DNA from: Gemmatimonadales bacterium
GTDB taxonomy: Bacteria > Gemmatimonadota > Gemmatimonadetes > Gemmatimonadales > JACORV01
Reading direction: 5' to 3'
Length of the DNA: 64,000 bases
Assembly: GCA_035502185.1 (NCBI GenBank)
Contig: DATJUT010000031.1
Span: 1-64,000, forward strand
Part shown: piece after piece, positions 50,888 to 58,649 of the stretch
How positions within the stretch are numbered: position 1 is the stretch's first letter
How the letters are laid out: every line of letters begins with the position of its first letter
The notes under the pieces: model-generated
Database searches by the model: none
The model's input: only the letters and a program-made list of their open reading frames with translations
Told to the model about the DNA's origin: nothing
Position numbers and translations under genes: made by a program

Positions 50888-51880
50888 TCAGCCGGGCGTG
50901 GCGCCGGCGAACGGAGGATTGGGCGGGAGCGCCGGTGGTGGCGTCACGCGCCGCCCCGGCGGGAGAAGCCGGTTAAGCTCGTTGACGAGGGCGCGGTCCT
51001 TCTCGTGGACCTCGCGGATCTGCGCATAGAAGTCGCGGTAGAAGCGGCGCGCCGCCGCCTCGTACTGATCGCTCCACGGCGTCCACCGGTCGGGCGCGTC
51101 GATCATGCTCGCCACGTTGTCGCACTCGGCCGTCGCCACGCTCCGGATGAACGCCGTATCCAGATCGGCCGCCGCGCGCTGCAGCGCCGGGTCCTGTCCG
51201 AGCGACTGCCGCAGCGGCCCGACCGCGGCCGCGTAGGTGGTCAGGTCCCAGTAGAGATTCCGGCAGCGGTTCCAGCGATCGCGCTCCCGCTGTGACAGCG
51301 CCGCCGGGCTGCTCGCGCCAAACATCGGTTGCCCCGACGTGTTCCTGAACGTGCCGACCAGCGTCACGATGGCGGAGTCCAGCATCCGTCCCAGGCGGCC
51401 GGCGTAATCCAGCGCGTCCTGGGTCGTCGCGCCCGCATACGGTGGCATCGCGAGGTTGGCCGTATACGTGCCCGACGACGCACCCGCGGCGGGTCGCGTC
51501 GCCTGCGGCGTGACGGCGGCGGGCGGAGGATTCGCCGGAACCTGAGCTGCCGGTTGCGTGACGGCGGGCTGGGCAGCCGGTTGCGTGACGGCGGGCTGCG
51601 TGACCGGCGGCGTGGATGCCGGCTGCGTGACCGGCGGCGTGGATGCGGGCTGCGCGGCTGGCGGCTGGGCCGCGGGCTGCGCGGCTGGCGGCTGAGCCGC
51701 CGGTGGCGTGGGAGCGGATTGGGGCGTGGTCGGCGGGAGCTTCCCTCCCGTCGGCGGTGCGGCCGTCGCCTGGCTCGGGTGCTGCTGCGTCGACGTCGGC
51801 GGCGCCTTCTGGGCCTGCAATGGCGACAGCAGACCACTGGTGACCGCGACAGCCACGAACAAGACGGACGAGCGCTTCAT
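50888..51880 (-). CDS. Secreted Pro/Ala/Gln-rich repeat protein
   Basis: A 330-residue protein. The signal peptide is KRSSVLFVAVAVTSGLLSPLQAQ. Residues 45-150 are low complexity, built of PAAQP, ASTPPVTQP and AVTQP units. The C-terminal 180 residues are helical and may be the functional domain (LDYAGRLGRMLDSAIVTLVG). It resembles periplasm-spanning or wall-linked proteins by composition only. Confidence 0.65.
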   Translation of the reverse strand: MKRSSVLFVAVAVTSGLLSPLQAQKAPPTSTQQHPSQATAAPPTGGKLPPTTPQSAPTPPAAQPPAAQPAAQPPAAQPASTPPVTQPASTPPVTQPAVTQPAAQPAVTQPAAQVPANPPPAAVTPQATRPAAGASSGTYTANLAMPPYAGATTQDALDYAGRLGRMLDSAIVTLVGTFRNTSGQPMFGASSPAALSQRERDRWNRCRNLYWDLTTYAAAVGPLRQSLGQDPALQRAAADLDTAFIRSVATAECDNVASMIDAPDRWTPWSDQYEAAARRFYRDFYAQIREVHEKDRALVNELNRLLPPGRRVTPPPALPPNPPFAGATPG

Positions 51881-52146
51881 GGCACCACCTCGACGAACTG
51901 CTTCACCGATGAGTTAACCGCCGTGCGAGCGAAGCGCCACCGAGCGGCAACGGGACGGCGCGCGCCGCAACGTTCCGGCGGCAACGGGAGGCCGCACACG
52001 ATTACCGTAGACGCGACGCGCGGTGGGGACCCGCCCGGCGGATGCCACCCGAGACCGGGCCACCGCTCGCGTGCGGCTCGTTCCCACCGCGCGTCCCGTT
52101 CCCTGCCGCCACCCAACGACCCGAGCGACGCCGTCCCGGCGCGCTC

Positions 52147-52608
52147 CTAGTGGCGGCGCTTGCCCCTCGTGGCCGGCTTGCCGGCATGACCGGCACGCTT
52201 CACCCGGCCGACCGGGTGCCCCGGCTTCTTCGCGGCCGTGCGCTTGCGCCCGGCCGCAGCCTTCCCGGACCCATGGCGAGTGTGGATCGCACGCTCGGCC
52301 ACTCGCTTTCGCTCCTCGCGGGCAGCCTTGCGCGTCGCCGCCTTCTCGGCCTTCACCGCCGCTGCACCTTCGATCTCCGCCGTTACGCGGTCGCCTTCGT
52401 CGCTCCCGATGAGCCCGCGCCGCACGGCGTACCGGATCAACTCCCGCGCATCCTGGATGCGGAACTGCCCGACGCCCGCCGCAGCCCGCGATAGGTTCAC
52501 CATCGCGTCGGCGACGGGACTCCGCAGCACATGGGCGATGCCGGGAACAGACTCGAGAATGCTGGAGATGGCTCCGCTGCTCAGCTCGGTTGCCACGGCG
52601 ATCTCCAT
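52147..52608 (-). CDS. Histone H1-like lysine/alanine-rich protein
   Basis: A protein of 153 residues from ATG 52608. Residues 1-85 form an ordered helical part (ELIRYAVRRGLIGSDEGDRV). The last 70 residues are very rich in Lys, Arg and Ala (EKAATRKAAREERKR, GRKRTAAKKPGH), like bacterial H1-type tails that bind DNA. A TTG at 52713 in the same frame would add 35 residues. Single gene; DNA binding is inference from charge. Confidence 0.6.
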   Translation of the reverse strand: MEIAVATELSSGAISSILESVPGIAHVLRSPVADAMVNLSRAAAGVGQFRIQDARELIRYAVRRGLIGSDEGDRVTAEIEGAAAVKAEKAATRKAAREERKRVAERAIHTRHGSGKAAAGRKRTAAKKPGHPVGRVKRAGHAGKPATRGKRRH

Positions 52609-52756
52609 ATCCCCCAACGCGTTAGGCTTCGCGCCGCCACCGGATGATGGCGCACGCTGCCCGCTGTGGCGGCTGGCGAGGGCCAACCTACCGAGCGGGT
52701 TGGGCTTCGTCAAGGAGTTGGCGCACGCTTATCGCCGCCAGACGATGACGTAAGCA

Positions 52757-52790
52757 ACGGCCCAACAACGACTTGCCGTTGCTGGGCCGT
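52757..52790. terminator. Hairpin between convergent-style gene ends
   Basis: ACGGCCCA pairs with TGGGCCGT, and inside it CAACG pairs with CGTTG, with loop ACTTGC. It lies about 90 bases after the stop of the leftward beta-barrel gene and is probably its terminator, although the T tract is poor. Confidence 0.55.
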
Positions 52791-52876
52791 GGGGTCGCTC
52801 GCCGCGGCGACCGCGACTGGGCGGAACGGAGGGATCCGGCCGCCTCCTGGCCGGGAGGCGGCGCGAGCCGCCGTAT

Positions 52877-53983
52877 CTACATCCTGGCTCGCAGCATCAG
52901 TCCCGCGTTCCAGCCGGTGAGGCTGAACGACTGGCCGGACGGATTGCCGTTGGCGCCGAGCGCGTTCTCGCTCCCGGTGTCGAACCGCACCGACGGCAGC
53001 AGGGCCACGCGACCGTTGAGCGCCATCTCGTACTGAATGCCAAGCGACAGAAGCTTGCCGGCGCTTGCGAGCGACGAGTCCCCGAGCGTGTGCAGGCGGA
53101 ACTCGATCTGCGGCCTCAGCACGTTGGAACCGAGCTGCACCGACGCGGCCGTTCCGAACGCGAGGACGTTGCTCTTCTGCGTGGGTTGGCTCGGGCCGAG
53201 GAGTTGCGTGCCCGGCGACCGATACATGTCCCACGCGTAGACTTGCAGGCCGGCGTTCCCGATCGGGAAGCTCCACGAGCCCTGCCCGATGTAGCGCGTC
53301 CCAGACTGGAAGATCGGCGAGCTGCCGAGATTGTCGTCGCCGAAGCTGGAGAGCGTGAACCCGAACGAAAGACGGCCCTGGCCGATCAGGCGGTCGGCGC
53401 CCAGGCGCACTCGGAACTCGCCCCCGGCCTTGTAGCTCGAGTCGCCGGTGGTGAAGCTGCCGTTGACCCGGTAGCTGCCGGCCACGCCGAGCGCCCAACC
53501 GCCGACCGGCACGGCGAGCGCGATGCCGGAGGTCAGGTTGAAGCCGGAGCCGAAGTTGGCGACCGGGTACGGCAGGAGGTCCGAGGCGATGGCGCCCGCC
53601 GTCAGGAGCTGTCCTCCCGCGAGGTTCGACTTCCCGGTGGGGAGGTTGGCCGAAACGGTCAGGGCGACGAGGTCCGGCACGAGCTGGTACACACCCCGCG
53701 CCTGGATGTCGGTCAGCCCCGAGATCGTGGCGGTGGTATCGAGCCCCTTGCGCGTCGCCGTCGCCCAGCGGCCGCCGACGTCGAAGGTGAGCCGAGGGTT
53801 CACCGGATACAGCAGCACGAACGGAACCGACACCTCCGACACGCTCTTGACCACGAACCCGGATTGATAGCTGACGTCGCGCGCCTCCACACCCGTGATG
53901 CCGGTCGGGCCCTGCGCGAGCACGGGCGCCGGTGCCAGCAGGGCCATCGCCGCCGCGCAGGCGATCACGTGCCGGGCGCTCAC
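52877..53983 (-). CDS. Outer-membrane beta-barrel protein, hypothetical
   Basis: A 368-residue exported protein. The signal peptide ends PAPVLAQ. The body has many short amphipathic strands (RLTFDVGGRWATAT, LALVPVGGWALGV-like patterns) and ends NAGLMLRARM. It looks like a porin-like 12 to 14-strand barrel. The GTG start overlaps the lipoprotein stop by four bases, so both are made together. Confidence 0.75.
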   Translation of the reverse strand: MSARHVIACAAAMALLAPAPVLAQGPTGITGVEARDVSYQSGFVVKSVSEVSVPFVLLYPVNPRLTFDVGGRWATATRKGLDTTATISGLTDIQARGVYQLVPDLVALTVSANLPTGKSNLAGGQLLTAGAIASDLLPYPVANFGSGFNLTSGIALAVPVGGWALGVAGSYRVNGSFTTGDSSYKAGGEFRVRLGADRLIGQGRLSFGFTLSSFGDDNLGSSPIFQSGTRYIGQGSWSFPIGNAGLQVYAWDMYRSPGTQLLGPSQPTQKSNVLAFGTAASVQLGSNVLRPQIEFRLHTLGDSSLASAGKLLSLGIQYEMALNGRVALLPSVRFDTGSENALGANGNPSGQSFSLTGWNAGLMLRARM

Positions 53984-55332
53984 GACGGCCTCTTGATGAT
54001 GATCACCACGTTACCGGTCACGCGCTGCCCGCCCAGCGTGCCGGTCGCATCCGGCAGCGGGCTTCGCTCGGTCGTGGGCTGCTGGGTGGTCGCGCCGGTC
54101 GACTGCGCGGTATTGGTGGCGTTCGTGGGGGCCACGGTGTTGGTGGCCGTGGTCAGGGCGTCCTGCACCGGCGGCGGCGGCGTCGGGCCCTGGATCGTCG
54201 AGCTCTGCGACACCGCGGTCTCGACCTGGGCCACGGTCTGCTGCGACGCGGCCGAGAGGCTCGTCGCCGTCGCCGCGCCCTGACTGGCGGCGCGGAAGCC
54301 GGGGTCGAGCGCGGCCGCCTGGTTGAAGTCGGCCCGCGCCGCGGCGAAGTCGCCGCGGTCCTCTGCCTCGAGGCCGCGGCTGTAGACGAGGAACGCCTGG
54401 AGGTTCTGCGTCGGGCGCTGCTCGACGGCCGCCTGCTCGGCCGGCGTCAGCTGGATCCCCATGCTGTTGAAGAGGCCGATGGCCAACTGCTTCTCGAGGT
54501 CGAACAGCCGCGTCAGCGGGTCCTTCTGCTGCGCGGTGGCCGCAACGTGCGCGCTGGATACGTCCACCACCGCGGCGTTCACCTGCAGCAGGTTTCCGGA
54601 CAGGCCTGCGACGGAGCCCTGCACCACCCGGGCCGCCCGCAACAGATGCCCGCTTCGCAGTGCCGACGCCGGTTCCGCCCGCGCCGAATCGGAGAGCTTG
54701 AGCTCGCCCAGGATCGCCTGCATCCGCTCCCGCTCCAGGACCCGGATCTGCCGCGACTTCGCCAGGTCGGTCACCAACAGCTGGGCGAGGCCGCGCCCGA
54801 GAGGCTGGATCGTGGTGTCCGAGCCGCTGTAGGCGAACGGCATCACCGCGACCGTGTTGGATTCGGGCGGCATCGCGGCGATGCTCGCCTCGTTCGCCAG
54901 CGCCTGCCTCGCCTGGTAGATCATCTCGTTCCGATCCACCAGCACCAGCCGCTCCCGCGCGGTGCGCTTCAGGTCGGCGTTCGTGGCGACGCCGATGTAC
55001 TGCTGATAGGCGGCCCGGGCAGTGGCGAAATCGCCGAGCTGCTCGGCCGTCATGCCGCGGTAGATCGCCGCCACCCCGCTCGTGGGATCGCTCGCGACGG
55101 CGGTGTCGAGGACCGGCCGCGCGTCCTGGTAGCGTCCGGCCTTGAAGTACGCCACGCCCAGCCTGGTGAGGGTGCTCGCGTCGTGCGGCCGCTGGCCGCG
55201 TTCCGCCTCCAGCGCCGAGATGGACTGGGGAGTCACCTCGCTCACCCTGATCGGGCCGCCGGTGGCGCACGCGCCACAGGCAAGAACCAGGGCGAAGCGA
55301 AGGACCCTGTTGCCGCGAAGCGCAGGCCTCAT
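53980..55332 (-). CDS. TPR lipoprotein with a CsgG/FlgO-like domain
   Basis: A 450-residue lipoprotein from ATG 55332 (GAGGT site eight bases upstream). The lipobox is LVLAC with Cys19. TPR units cover about 40-120 (LTRLGVAYFKAGRYQDARPVL, AEQLGDFATARAAYQQYI). A CsgG/FlgO-like domain follows: TVAVMPFAYSGSD, LAQLLVTDLAKSRQIRVLER, VVQGSVAG. One more TPR and a Thr/Pro/Gln-rich tail come last. CsgG-like proteins sit at the outer membrane; paired with the barrel it may form an export or surface assembly unit. Confidence 0.8.
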   Translation of the reverse strand: MRPALRGNRVLRFALVLACGACATGGPIRVSEVTPQSISALEAERGQRPHDASTLTRLGVAYFKAGRYQDARPVLDTAVASDPTSGVAAIYRGMTAEQLGDFATARAAYQQYIGVATNADLKRTARERLVLVDRNEMIYQARQALANEASIAAMPPESNTVAVMPFAYSGSDTTIQPLGRGLAQLLVTDLAKSRQIRVLERERMQAILGELKLSDSARAEPASALRSGHLLRAARVVQGSVAGLSGNLLQVNAAVVDVSSAHVAATAQQKDPLTRLFDLEKQLAIGLFNSMGIQLTPAEQAAVEQRPTQNLQAFLVYSRGLEAEDRGDFAAARADFNQAAALDPGFRAASQGAATATSLSAASQQTVAQVETAVSQSSTIQGPTPPPPVQDALTTATNTVAPTNATNTAQSTGATTQQPTTERSPLPDATGTLGGQRVTGNVVIIIKRPS

Positions 55333-55463
55333 CACGCCGTACCTCACGCTATGGAGTATGCAACAGACGGGACGCGCTCAAGTATGCAGGCGACAAAAAA
55401 CGCCGGCAAGCTCTCGCCGCCAGGTCCCGAACAGCCAGACTACCACGCCCCTACCGCGGCTGC

Positions 55464-55479
55464 CGTGACACGAGTCACG
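55464..55479. promoter_or_regulatory. Inverted repeat CGTGAC-ACGA-GTCACG
   Basis: Six-base arms with a four-base centre in the gap upstream of the TPR lipoprotein gene and just downstream of the small gene at 55486. Regulator unknown. Confidence 0.35.
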
Positions 55480-55485
55480 CGCCAG

Positions 55486-55734
55486 TCACAGGGCGCGACC
55501 GCGCCTGGGAGGCGGGCGCCACCGCATTACCCTAACCTCAGCCTGCGAGAGGATTTCGCCCAACACTTTCTTGGTTCGCTGATCGACCGGCCAGTCGATG
55601 TGCATCTCGAGGCGATACCCCGAGTGGTCGGTGCCGTGACCCTCCAGCACGAACCCCTCCGGCGTGGCGCGGACCTCCTCGATCGGGACGTCGGCAAGGA
55701 GGTCGAAGCTCTCGGAACCAGGCTCTGGCACCAT
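55486..55734 (-). CDS. Small hypothetical protein under a hairpin-covered ribosome binding site
   Basis: An 82-residue protein from ATG 55734. GGGAGG nine bases upstream is a strong ribosome binding site. The sequence starts MVPEPGSESFDLLADVPIEEVR and contains GYRLEMHIDWPVDQRTKKVLGEIL, a mixed beta-alpha pattern without a known family. Its ribosome binding site lies inside the 3' arm of a 14-base-pair hairpin, so expression may depend on its opening. Confidence 0.65.
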   Translation of the reverse strand: MVPEPGSESFDLLADVPIEEVRATPEGFVLEGHGTDHSGYRLEMHIDWPVDQRTKKVLGEILSQAEVRVMRWRPPPRRGRAL

Positions 55735-55740
55735 ACGAAA

Positions 55741-55780
55741 GCACCTCCCGCCGCCAGACCTAACCCGCGGCGGGAGGTGC
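55741..55780 (-). terminator. 14-base-pair hairpin: terminator or ribosome-binding-site lock
   Basis: GCACCTCCCGCCGC (55741-55754) pairs perfectly with GCGGCGGGAGGTGC (55767-55780), loop 12 bases. It lies 23 bases after the cupredoxin stop on the same strand and is followed by TTTCGT. The arm contains the GGGAGG of the next gene. Confidence 0.8.
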
Positions 55781-55802
55781 CGCAAGCCACGTCCCGAGCG
55801 GG

Positions 55803-56219
55803 CTACTCGACCGTGATGACGCCCACCATCCCGAGGGCCCGGTGCGGCAGACAGTAGAAGCTGTACGTGCCCTTCGGGGCCCCGGCGAAGGAGATCCGGT
55901 ACTTCTCGTGCGCCACCATCAGGAACGGCCCCATCAAGTCGCCCTGCCGCTTGTCCATCGCCCGGTTGAGAACGTCCCGCGCCCCCGCCGGAATGCGGTC
56001 CTTGTCGAACGCCACGTTGTGCGGGAAGCCCGAGATGTTCTCGAACTCGACGACGTCGCCGGACTTGATGGTGAAGTTGGCGGGGACGAAGAGGTACTTC
56101 GCCCCCTGCTGCAGCAACTGCACGTGATGCGTGGCAGGCGGCGCGGCGTGACGGGATGGCCCGGCGAGGGCCGCGCCGAGCGCGAGGAACGGGACAGCCG
56201 TGAGCGACCAGCGGTTCAT
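55803..56219 (-). CDS. Cupredoxin (plastocyanin-like) copper protein
   Basis: A 138-residue exported type I copper protein. ATG 56219 begins the signal peptide and has a GGAGGAG site; the frame is open further upstream. Copper ligands are His in GFPHNVAFD and Cys, His, Met in YSFYCLPHRALGMVGVITV. It probably carries electrons in the periplasm. A CRP/FNR-type site lies upstream. Confidence 0.88.
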   Translation of the reverse strand: MNRWSLTAVPFLALGAALAGPSRHAAPPATHHVQLLQQGAKYLFVPANFTIKSGDVVEFENISGFPHNVAFDKDRIPAGARDVLNRAMDKRQGDLMGPFLMVAHEKYRISFAGAPKGTYSFYCLPHRALGMVGVITVE

Positions 56220-56306
56220 TGCGACCTTACTCCTCCGATAGGGGACCACTTCGACGAACGGCCGGGTCCTACCCCGTCGCTGCTGCGAAGTGGCGATTGC
56301 CTGGTG

Positions 56307-56324
56307 TTGTGAATGCATTCACAA
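56307..56324. promoter_or_regulatory. Perfect 18-base palindrome of CRP/FNR type
   Basis: TTGTGAATGCATTCACAA is its own reverse complement and contains TGTGA-N6-TCACA, the CRP consensus half-sites. It lies 88 bases before the cupredoxin ATG and 128 bases before infA, in their shared upstream region. Confidence 0.7.
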
Positions 56325-56452
56325 TGTATCGGAAATCCGCAAGGCCCTGTGGGAAACCCCTTTGCGCCGCCCCGCACGGGGGGCTAGGTTAGGGAGCCGC
56401 GGGGCGAGGTCGGCCCCGTGGTTCTCATTTCAGCCAGAGGCGGGTTCGCGAC

Positions 56453-56668
56453 GTGGCAGGCGACGCCATCCAGATGATGGGCACGATCACCGAGGTGCTC
56501 CCCAACACCACGTTCCGCGTGGAGCTCGAGAACGGCCATCAGATCCTGGCCTACGTCTCGGGGAAGATGCGCAAGAATTACATCCGGATTCTGCGCGGGG
56601 ACCGGGTCGCGGTGGAGCTGTCCCCGTACGACCTGACCCGCGGCCGCATCACCTACCGATACAAGTGA
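56453..56668 (+). CDS. infA: Translation initiation factor IF-1
   Basis: A 71-residue OB-fold protein that fills the ribosomal A site during initiation. Typical residues are [56 protein letters not shown]-type ending. The start is GTG 56453. It is not next to ribosomal protein genes, so it is probably a relocated or second copy. Confidence 0.95.
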   Translation: MAGDAIQMMGTITEVLPNTTFRVELENGHQILAYVSGKMRKNYIRILRGDRVAVELSPYDLTRGRITYRYK

Positions 56669-56699
56669 CCGCTGGCGCACCTGCGCTGACCGTCTGCGG

Positions 56700-57842
56700 G
56701 TGAACAAGCAGTTCGGCGTCGTCTTCGCCGTCGTCTTCATCGACCTCCTCGGCTTCGGGATCGTCCTTCCGCTGCTGCCGACCTACGCGGCGGTCTTTCA
56801 TGCGTCGCCGGCGGCCATCGGGTTCCTGGTCACCAGTTTCTCGCTGCTGCAGCTCGCGGCCGTGCCGCTGTGGGGCGGCGTCTCCGACCGCTTCGGGCGC
56901 CGGCCGGTGCTCATCGTCGGGCTGGTGGGCTCGACGGCTTCCTACGTGCTGTTCGCGGCGGCCGGCAGCTACTGGACGCTGCTGGTCTCGCGGATGGTCG
57001 CCGGCGCCATGGGCGCCACCATCGGCGTGGCCCAGGCCTACATCGCCGACGTCACGCCGCCGGAGCGACGCGCCCACGCCATGGGCATCCTCGGAGCGGC
57101 CTTCGCCATGGGGTTCATCCTCGGGCCCGCGCTGGGCGGCGTCCTCTCGGCGCACAGCTACAGCAGCGCCGGAGTCGTGGCGGCCGCGCTGTGCGCCGCC
57201 AACGCGGTGGGCGCGCTGCTCTGGCTCCGCGAGCCCCCCAGGCACGGCGCCAGCCGGGTCGGGCGCCGGCCGCTGCGCGGCATGGCGGCGCCGCTGGCGG
57301 CGAGCTTCCTCGTGACGGCCTCGTTTGCGGTCATCCACGTCACCTTGCCGCTGTTCGGTCGTGACGTGTGGCGCGACAGCACCCGGCAGATGGGCCTGCT
57401 GTTCGCCTACATGGGCGTCGTATCCGCCCTCGTGCAGGGTGGCGTGGTGGGCCGGCTCGCCCCGCGAGTCGGTGAGGGGCGCCTCGCCGCGGCGGGCGCG
57501 CTGCTGCTCGCGCTCGGACTGGCCCTCGTGCCGGTCGCCGTGGCGCGGCCGCTGCTGTACCTGGCGCTGGGCGTGCTTTCGGCCGGCTCCGCCCTGGCAA
57601 CGCCGAGCGTCTACGCCGTGGTGAGCCGGCGGGCGTCGGCCGCACAGCAGGGAGCGGCGCTCGGCATCACGCAGACCGCGTCAACCCTGGGCCGGATCGT
57701 CGGACCGACGCTGGCAGGGTTCCTCATCGGCACGTCCGGAATGCGCGCGCCGTTCTGGGCCGGGGCGGTGCTGGGACTGCTGGGGATGGTGGCGGCGCTG
57801 TTCCTGGCTCGCGCGCCGCGCCCGGAGCCGGCGCCGGGCTAG
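56700..57842 (+). CDS. MFS transporter, TetA-like drug exporter
   Basis: A 380-residue protein with twelve predicted helices. Motif A is WGGVSDRFGRRPVLIVG after helix 2, and motif C is FILGPALGGVLS in helix 5, which marks antiporters. FIDLLGFGIVLPLLPTY at the start is typical of TetA-type proteins. The GTG start is 31 bases after infA. Its end overlaps the convergent lepB by four bases. Substrate unknown. Confidence 0.9.
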   Translation: MNKQFGVVFAVVFIDLLGFGIVLPLLPTYAAVFHASPAAIGFLVTSFSLLQLAAVPLWGGVSDRFGRRPVLIVGLVGSTASYVLFAAAGSYWTLLVSRMVAGAMGATIGVAQAYIADVTPPERRAHAMGILGAAFAMGFILGPALGGVLSAHSYSSAGVVAAALCAANAVGALLWLREPPRHGASRVGRRPLRGMAAPLAASFLVTASFAVIHVTLPLFGRDVWRDSTRQMGLLFAYMGVVSALVQGGVVGRLAPRVGEGRLAAAGALLLALGLALVPVAVARPLLYLALGVLSAGSALATPSVYAVVSRRASAAQQGAALGITQTASTLGRIVGPTLAGFLIGTSGMRAPFWAGAVLGLLGMVAALFLARAPRPEPAPG

Positions 57843-58576
57843 AGCGGCCGGTGCCCGATGCGCCCCCAGCGGATCGCGGTGAGAAACGGCAGCGCCCGCC
57901 AGGAGTCGTGATCGAACGAGTAGTAGACGAACATGGGGCGGCCGCGGATCACGGACCGGGGCACGAAGCCCCAGTAGCGCGAGTCGTACGAGTTGTCCCG
58001 GTTGTCGCCCATGACGAAGAAGCTGTCGCGTGACACGACCAGCGGGCCCCAGTTGTCCCTGGTGGGCCGGTAGGTGTCACGGCTCACGCTCGGAAGCAGG
58101 TGATCGAGCTGCCAGTCCCTCATCGCAGGGTCACTCGGGTCGTCGGCCGAATCTACGTGCTCGACGTAACCTTCCCGCTGCGCGACCCCGTTGCGCCACA
58201 GGACGGCGTGCTTCATCTGCAGCGTGTCGCCCGGCATCCCCACGATCCGCTTGACCACCTTGACCCCGGCCTCGGTGCGCGAATCGAACACCACGATGTC
58301 GCCGCGCCGTGGCTCGCGGAGCGCCGGCAGCCGGCTGTGGATCAGCGGCACCTCGGCCCCGTACAGCGCCTTGTTCACGAACAGGAAATCCCCCACGAGC
58401 AAGGTGTGCTCCATGCTGCTCGAGGGAATGCGGAACGCCTCCACCAGGAGCGTCCGCAGCACGAACCAGATGACGAGCGCGACCGCCAGGGATTTCACCC
58501 ACTCCCACGTCGCGTGGCGGAGGGTCTTCTTCGGCGGCCTGGCCTGGTCCGGCTTCGGGTGCTGGGCTTCGCTCAT
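57839..58576 (-). CDS. lepB: Signal peptidase I
   Basis: A 245-residue membrane protease (family S26) that removes signal peptides. One N-terminal helix (VKSLAVALVIWFVLRTLLV) is followed by box B IPSSSMEHTLLVGD with the catalytic Ser. Box D VVKRIVGMPGD has the catalytic Lys and box E is FVMGDNRDNSYDSRYWG. All motifs are intact. Confidence 0.95.
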   Translation of the reverse strand: MSEAQHPKPDQARPPKKTLRHATWEWVKSLAVALVIWFVLRTLLVEAFRIPSSSMEHTLLVGDFLFVNKALYGAEVPLIHSRLPALREPRRGDIVVFDSRTEAGVKVVKRIVGMPGDTLQMKHAVLWRNGVAQREGYVEHVDSADDPSDPAMRDWQLDHLLPSVSRDTYRPTRDNWGPLVVSRDSFFVMGDNRDNSYDSRYWGFVPRSVIRGRPMFVYYSFDHDSWRALPFLTAIRWGRIGHRPL

Positions 58577-58649
58577 GCGTCTCCCGCCTCCGTCGTCTCA
58601 CATCCGAAGACCACTTCACCCTGACAACGTGCCGCTCGGCCCCTGAGTT

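Noticed and set aside
52757-52790. Integron attC-like core (GCCCAAC ... GTTGCTGGGC)
   Set aside because: There is no integrase, no cassette array and the pairing is that of a plain hairpin after a leftward gene.
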